From positions 1-9,782 of the forward strand of contig CAZWOL010000080.1 in NCBI GenBank assembly GCA_964635325.1: 9,782 nt of DNA, in the 5' to 3' direction. The notes beneath the pieces were generated by a model. It worked only from the letters and a program-made list of their open reading frames with translations. It was not told where the DNA came from and did no database searches. Positions 7,165 through 9,782 of the stretch are shown in pieces. Numbering within the stretch: the first letter of the stretch is position 1; the number at the start of each line of letters is the position of its first letter. Source of the stretch: BOG-1112 sp964635325. GTDB lineage: Bacteria; Bdellovibrionota_B; Oligoflexia; Oligoflexales; Bog-1112. Both the position numbers and the translations under genes were made by a program.

Positions 7165-7183
7165 TGCTATTGCTGCTTATAGC
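7165..7183 (-). terminator. Weak hairpin after mlaD
   Basis: On the minus strand, GCTAT (7183-7179) and ATAGC (7170-7166) pair around an 8-base loop, followed by ATTTTAG. The stem is only 5 bp and the U run only four, so it would be at most an attenuator reducing read-through from mlaD into the small secreted-protein gene. It begins two bases past the mlaD stop codon. Confidence 0.25.
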
Positions 7184-7185
7184 AC

Positions 7186-8679
7186 CTAACGTGCGATTGT
7201 AGCTAGACCAAAGAGACCCTTAAGATCCTCATCAGTGAAGTTGAATCCTGCCCCCACAAAGTATTGGAAGGGCTTCTTGGTGCCTGTGTCAGGGTCACGC
7301 TGGGTGAGGTCGTCGGCACCGAGCATAGCGTAGATATGGTTGAAGAAAAGTATGCTGACGTAGGTCTTGATACGCGCAAATGAGCGAGCTGAAGTTTTGC
7401 GGAAATCAAAGATCTCAAGTGAATAACGGATCTTGTCATCCAAAAGATAGAAGTCACCTGCAAGACCACCTGTGGTTTCGAAGAGACCAAAACGCAATTG
7501 TGCAAAGTTCCAACGTTGGGCGTATTGAATGTTGAAGCGAATGTTTTTACGTTCGACGGTGGTCTGCCTATAGGAAGTTGCAGAAGTCGCATCTGCTGCG
7601 ACATCCCCTGGATTAGGAGGGCGTCTCTCCGTAAATACCTCTTTTTCACTTTCGACAACATCAGTCAAACCGATGATATAGTACTTGTCAGGTCGAGGTT
7701 TGAGGATCACGCTTGCGTAGCTTTGAGTACGTGAGTTGCCTTTGTACTCGCCATGAAAGTCAACAGCCACCTGCATTCTTTTTGCAGGTGCAATAACTGA
7801 ACGTATGTCCTTAAGAGCATCCTCAATCTCATTGATGGCTTTCTCATCCGAAACCAAGCGTCCGAGGGTTCCCTCACCTTTCTCAATTTTTTGTGTGATC
7901 CCTTTTATGGAACCCATCGAAGTGTCTAGAGATGCAAGTATGCGATCGACTTTTTCACGATTTTCAGGACGTAGAATCTCCTGCAGGCCTTCCGATATGC
8001 TATGGATATTTTGCACGATTTGTTTAAGTTCACCATTTTGACCAGAGGCCAAGCTATCGATGGAGTCTGTGGTGTTTTTTAGATTGGTGACGACGTCTCG
8101 GAGGTTTTCGCGATTTTCAGAAAGCATATTTTTGAGAAGGTCAGCAACGTCGCGGACATCCGTGAAAAATTTGCTAATATTGCGCGTCCCATCTTCATTA
8201 CCGATCACCTCAGCGAGTGCGCCTGTCATTTTCTTAATATCTTTGCCTATAGAACTTGCGACCTTAACGAGTTTAGCAATGCTGATTTGGTCAGGTGAGG
8301 GTGCTAGGAAGTCTCCCGACTTGAGATACTGCCCCTTGTCTTCGGAGCGAATCACTTCGAGAAAGACATCTCCGAGCAGACCCTTTTCTTTGATTGCGAT
8401 TTCCGAACCTGCGGGAATTTTAATCTCAGAACGTACCGTAAAGTCGATGCGACTTTGGTTGTCTTGCAATTGAACGTTCTGTACTTTTCCAATGACAACG
8501 CCGCTGGTCTTAACCTGGCTTTTTGCAACAATGCCCGAAGCATCGTCGATGATTGTGTAGAAGTTGTTCTCTTTAGCTCCATTGAACATGTCAGGACTTA
8601 GCACAAAAAACATATAAAGAATGACCGCGATTGCCGCGAGAGCAAACACACCCACTTTGAATTCATAAGTCCAACGCAT
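7186..8679 (-). CDS. mlaD: MlaD-type MCE family lipid-transport protein with C-terminal beta domain
   Basis: 497 residues from ATG 8679, preceded by AGGTGA (8693-8688) with an 8-base spacer; a TTG six codons earlier has no such site. MCE proteins sit in the inner membrane, hexamerise, and pass phospholipids between membranes with the MlaF/MlaE ABC transporter. Order: one membrane helix (about 9-27); MCE domain (about 38-118) containing VKTSGVVIGKV and the pore-loop region KEKGLLGDVFLEV; long helical/coiled-coil region (about 135-295) with a KGEGTLGRLVSDE motif (267-279) common in long MlaD relatives; and a beta-rich C-terminal domain (about 302-497) with TTGGLAGDFYLLD. E. coli MlaD is under 200 residues, so this is a long form. 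It follows mlaF in the same direction across a 201-bp gap, with no mlaE between. The subgroup assignment (Mla versus another MCE system) rests on the single MCE domain and the MlaF partner. Confidence 0.9.
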   Translation of the reverse strand: MRWTYEFKVGVFALAAIAVILYMFFVLSPDMFNGAKENNFYTIIDDASGIVAKSQVKTSGVVIGKVQNVQLQDNQSRIDFTVRSEIKIPAGSEIAIKEKGLLGDVFLEVIRSEDKGQYLKSGDFLAPSPDQISIAKLVKVASSIGKDIKKMTGALAEVIGNEDGTRNISKFFTDVRDVADLLKNMLSENRENLRDVVTNLKNTTDSIDSLASGQNGELKQIVQNIHSISEGLQEILRPENREKVDRILASLDTSMGSIKGITQKIEKGEGTLGRLVSDEKAINEIEDALKDIRSVIAPAKRMQVAVDFHGEYKGNSRTQSYASVILKPRPDKYYIIGLTDVVESEKEVFTERRPPNPGDVAADATSATSYRQTTVERKNIRFNIQYAQRWNFAQLRFGLFETTGGLAGDFYLLDDKIRYSLEIFDFRKTSARSFARIKTYVSILFFNHIYAMLGADDLTQRDPDTGTKKPFQYFVGAGFNFTDEDLKGLFGLATIAR

Positions 8680-8880
8680 CAAGAGAATCACCTGCAAGTT
8701 GAATATCTATAGTTCGGTCTAAAGCAGAGAATCTTAATCCCCATACCTATTTTATCGCAAAGGGAAAAAACTTGCTTGATAGGAAAAATTTGCATGGCAT
8801 GTACGACAAGGGTTTTGAGCCTAGTTCTTAGACAGATGGCGGTGTCTTGCATGTGGAGAGCCTAGCCGTGCTAGGTTCCT
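8680..8880 (-). promoter_or_regulatory. Non-coding gap between mlaF and mlaD with candidate promoter
   Basis: This stretch has no plausible gene. Reading leftward it holds a hairpin just after mlaF, an A/T-rich middle, and a -10-like TAAAAT at 8754-8749 within GATAAAAT. No convincing -35 hexamer stands 16-18 bp upstream. The mlaD ribosome site AGGTGA is at 8693-8688. The length of the gap is unusual inside an mla operon and suggests mlaD may have its own promoter or a regulated leader of about 60 bases. Confidence 0.35.
8858..8878. terminator. Hairpin after the mlaF stop codon
   Basis: CCTAGC (8861-8866) and GCTAGG (8870-8875) form a perfect 6-bp stem with a 3-base loop, extendable to 9 bp on the plus strand with one wobble. 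It lies five bases beyond the mlaF stop codon. No U run follows in the minus direction, so it may stabilise the mRNA 3' end or attenuate rather than terminate. Confidence 0.35.
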
Positions 8881-9633
8881 CTACAAAAATTCCATCGGGC
8901 CCTCAACCTTCCCAGCGAAAAATTGCCTAACGACAGGATCCTTGGTGTTACGAAAAGCATCTGGCGTGTCTGCAAGAGCTACTTTCCCCTTGTAAAGCAT
9001 AATAATGCAGTCGGCTGTTGCTAGAGCTGCTTTTAGGTCGTGAGAAATCACCACAGAGGTCAGATCTTTGTTATCCCGGCTGGTATCGACGATCAGTTGG
9101 TCAATCATTTCCGATACCAGTGGATCCATGCCGGTTGTAGGTTCGTCGTAAAGTAGTACCTTGGGTTTTGTAATCAACGCACGAGCAAGCCCCACGCGTT
9201 TTTTTTCACCTGTAGAAAGCGCTGCAGGGTACTTGTCGAGAAGCTCATCTTCAAGCCCAACCTTGTGAAGCGTGTTCTTGACAGTTGTTTCTATATCAGC
9301 ATCCGAAAGACGACTCATCTCTTTGAGAGGGAATGCAATATTATCGTGTACTGTCAGACTGTCAAACAGAGCAGCACTTTGAAAAAGCATCCCAAAGCGC
9401 CGACGATGCCTTTGCAGTTGCTTGCGGTCGAATTGAGCGACATCCTCACCATCAAATAGAATCTGCCCCTCATCAGGATGCAAAAGTCCGATAAGATGTT
9501 TGATCGTTACAGATTTACCCTCACCTGATTTTCCAAGTATGAACGTAATTTTTCCAGGCTCGAGCTTAAAAGAGAGCTTGTCGAGAATCTTCTTTTTTCC
9601 AAAACTCTTCGATACATTCTTAAATTCGATCAT
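8881..9633 (-). CDS. mlaF: MlaF-type ABC transporter ATPase
   Basis: 250 residues from ATG 9633, with AGGA (9642-9639) five bases upstream; the frame stays open further but that extension translates palindromic DNA. It hydrolyses ATP on the cytoplasmic face to drive MCE-coupled phospholipid transport with the permease MlaE. Visible motifs: Walker A GKSGEGKS (34-41), Q-loop with FQSAALFDSLTVHDNIAFPL (84-103; Gln85), signature LSTGEKKR (139-146), Walker B VLLYDE (159-164), D-loop TTGMDP (166-171) and H-loop His198. The C-terminal tail DPVVRQFFAGKVEGPMEF is characteristic of MlaF. The signature reads LSTGE where MlaF relatives usually have LSGGM or LSGGQ. mlaD follows after 201 bp; mlaE is not in the window. 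Length is slightly shorter than E. coli MlaF. Confidence 0.93.
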   Translation of the reverse strand: MIEFKNVSKSFGKKKILDKLSFKLEPGKITFILGKSGEGKSVTIKHLIGLLHPDEGQILFDGEDVAQFDRKQLQRHRRRFGMLFQSAALFDSLTVHDNIAFPLKEMSRLSDADIETTVKNTLHKVGLEDELLDKYPAALSTGEKKRVGLARALITKPKVLLYDEPTTGMDPLVSEMIDQLIVDTSRDNKDLTSVVISHDLKAALATADCIIMLYKGKVALADTPDAFRNTKDPVVRQFFAGKVEGPMEFL

Positions 9634-9684
9634 AGCAATCCTATAGAAGTAGCTATCCTGAGTCGAGGGTAGCACAATTGATCT

Positions 9685-9782
9685 TGGCACCTGGCTATGC
9701 AGGCGATCCCTCGGCTCCACTGCGTTCCGCTCGGGATAATGGTATGGACCCACCTGATTCCAAAAACGGCATCTAGGTGCCA
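9685..9782. repeat. Inverted repeat flanking a possible intergenic element
   Basis: TGGCACCT (9685-9692) and AGGTGCCA (9775-9782, the last bases of the window) are perfect 8-bp inverted copies enclosing 82 bp that include the imperfect palindrome at 9706-9737. They might be the ends of a small non-coding mobile or palindromic element. An 8-bp match over this distance can also be chance. Confidence 0.3.
9706..9737. repeat. Imperfect palindrome resembling an intergenic REP-like element
   Basis: ATCCC (9706-9710) and GGGAT (9733-9737) flank inner arms CGG (9712-9714) and CCG (9727-9729), giving an interrupted stem. Read on the minus strand, the core ATCCCGAGCG...CCGAGGGAT resembles the ATCCCGAGCG...CGAGGGAT palindromes seen scattered between genes in many bacteria. 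Only one copy is present here, so repeat status is inferred from that resemblance. It lies about 70 bp upstream of mlaF. Confidence 0.4.

Noticed and set aside
8060..8473. Plus-strand open frame (137 codons) antisense to mlaD
   Set aside because: The minus strand encodes clear MCE and coiled-coil sequence here; the plus frame is Ser/Arg-rich with no ribosome site.
9634..9753. N-terminal extension of MlaF by 40 residues
   Set aside because: ATG 9633 has AGGA at the right distance and gives the standard ABC ATPase start; the extension translates the imperfect palindrome and has no ABC homology.

Overview
The window looks like chromosomal DNA of a Gram-negative bacterium with an outer membrane. 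Almost every gene encodes an exported or envelope protein, and the two recognisable modules (an Mla-type lipid transporter and a DUF3015 / DUF4105-Lnb pair) are envelope systems. The combination of a DUF3015 gene overlapping a DUF4105/Lnb gene, and a long MlaD with a beta-rich C-terminal domain, is most reminiscent of Bdellovibrionota/Oligoflexia or related former Deltaproteobacteria. That assignment is an inference from gene content, not from a marker gene. Base composition is moderate and slightly AT-rich by eye. No rRNA, tRNA, CRISPR array, transposase or phage gene was seen.

Layout. At 1-238 (minus) lies the 5' part of a gene for an exported, Cys-containing protein, cut by the window edge. 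A 97-bp divergent intergenic region (239-335) separates it from a rightward cluster at 336-4776: a DUF3015 secreted protein; an overlapping 619-residue DUF4105 (Lnb N-terminal periplasmic domain) protein with a beta-rich C-terminus; and three consecutive, tightly packed genes for unrecognised membrane proteins. Each of these three has a signal peptide and about four membrane segments, and they look like divergent paralogues. This cluster meets the leftward genes tail to tail, with 6 bp between the stop codons and a hairpin spanning the junction.

The leftward half (9633 down to 4783) encodes, in transcription order, the ABC ATPase MlaF, the MCE protein MlaD with an extra C-terminal domain, a small secreted four-cysteine protein, and a divergent TolC-like periplasmic/outer-membrane protein with a long C-terminal extension. 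The permease MlaE is not in the window and does not sit between mlaF and mlaD. The DNA upstream of mlaF (9634-9782) is non-coding as far as seen and contains palindromic sequence. MlaF should power, and MlaD should carry lipid through, an inner-membrane MCE complex; whether the TolC-like protein extends that path to the outer membrane is speculation.

Start sites were revised where the sequence supports it: GTG 2770 and TTG 4126 on the plus strand, and ATG 6630, ATG 8679 and ATG 9633 on the minus strand. The least explained parts are the three-gene membrane-protein array and the TolC-like gene beside mlaFD.
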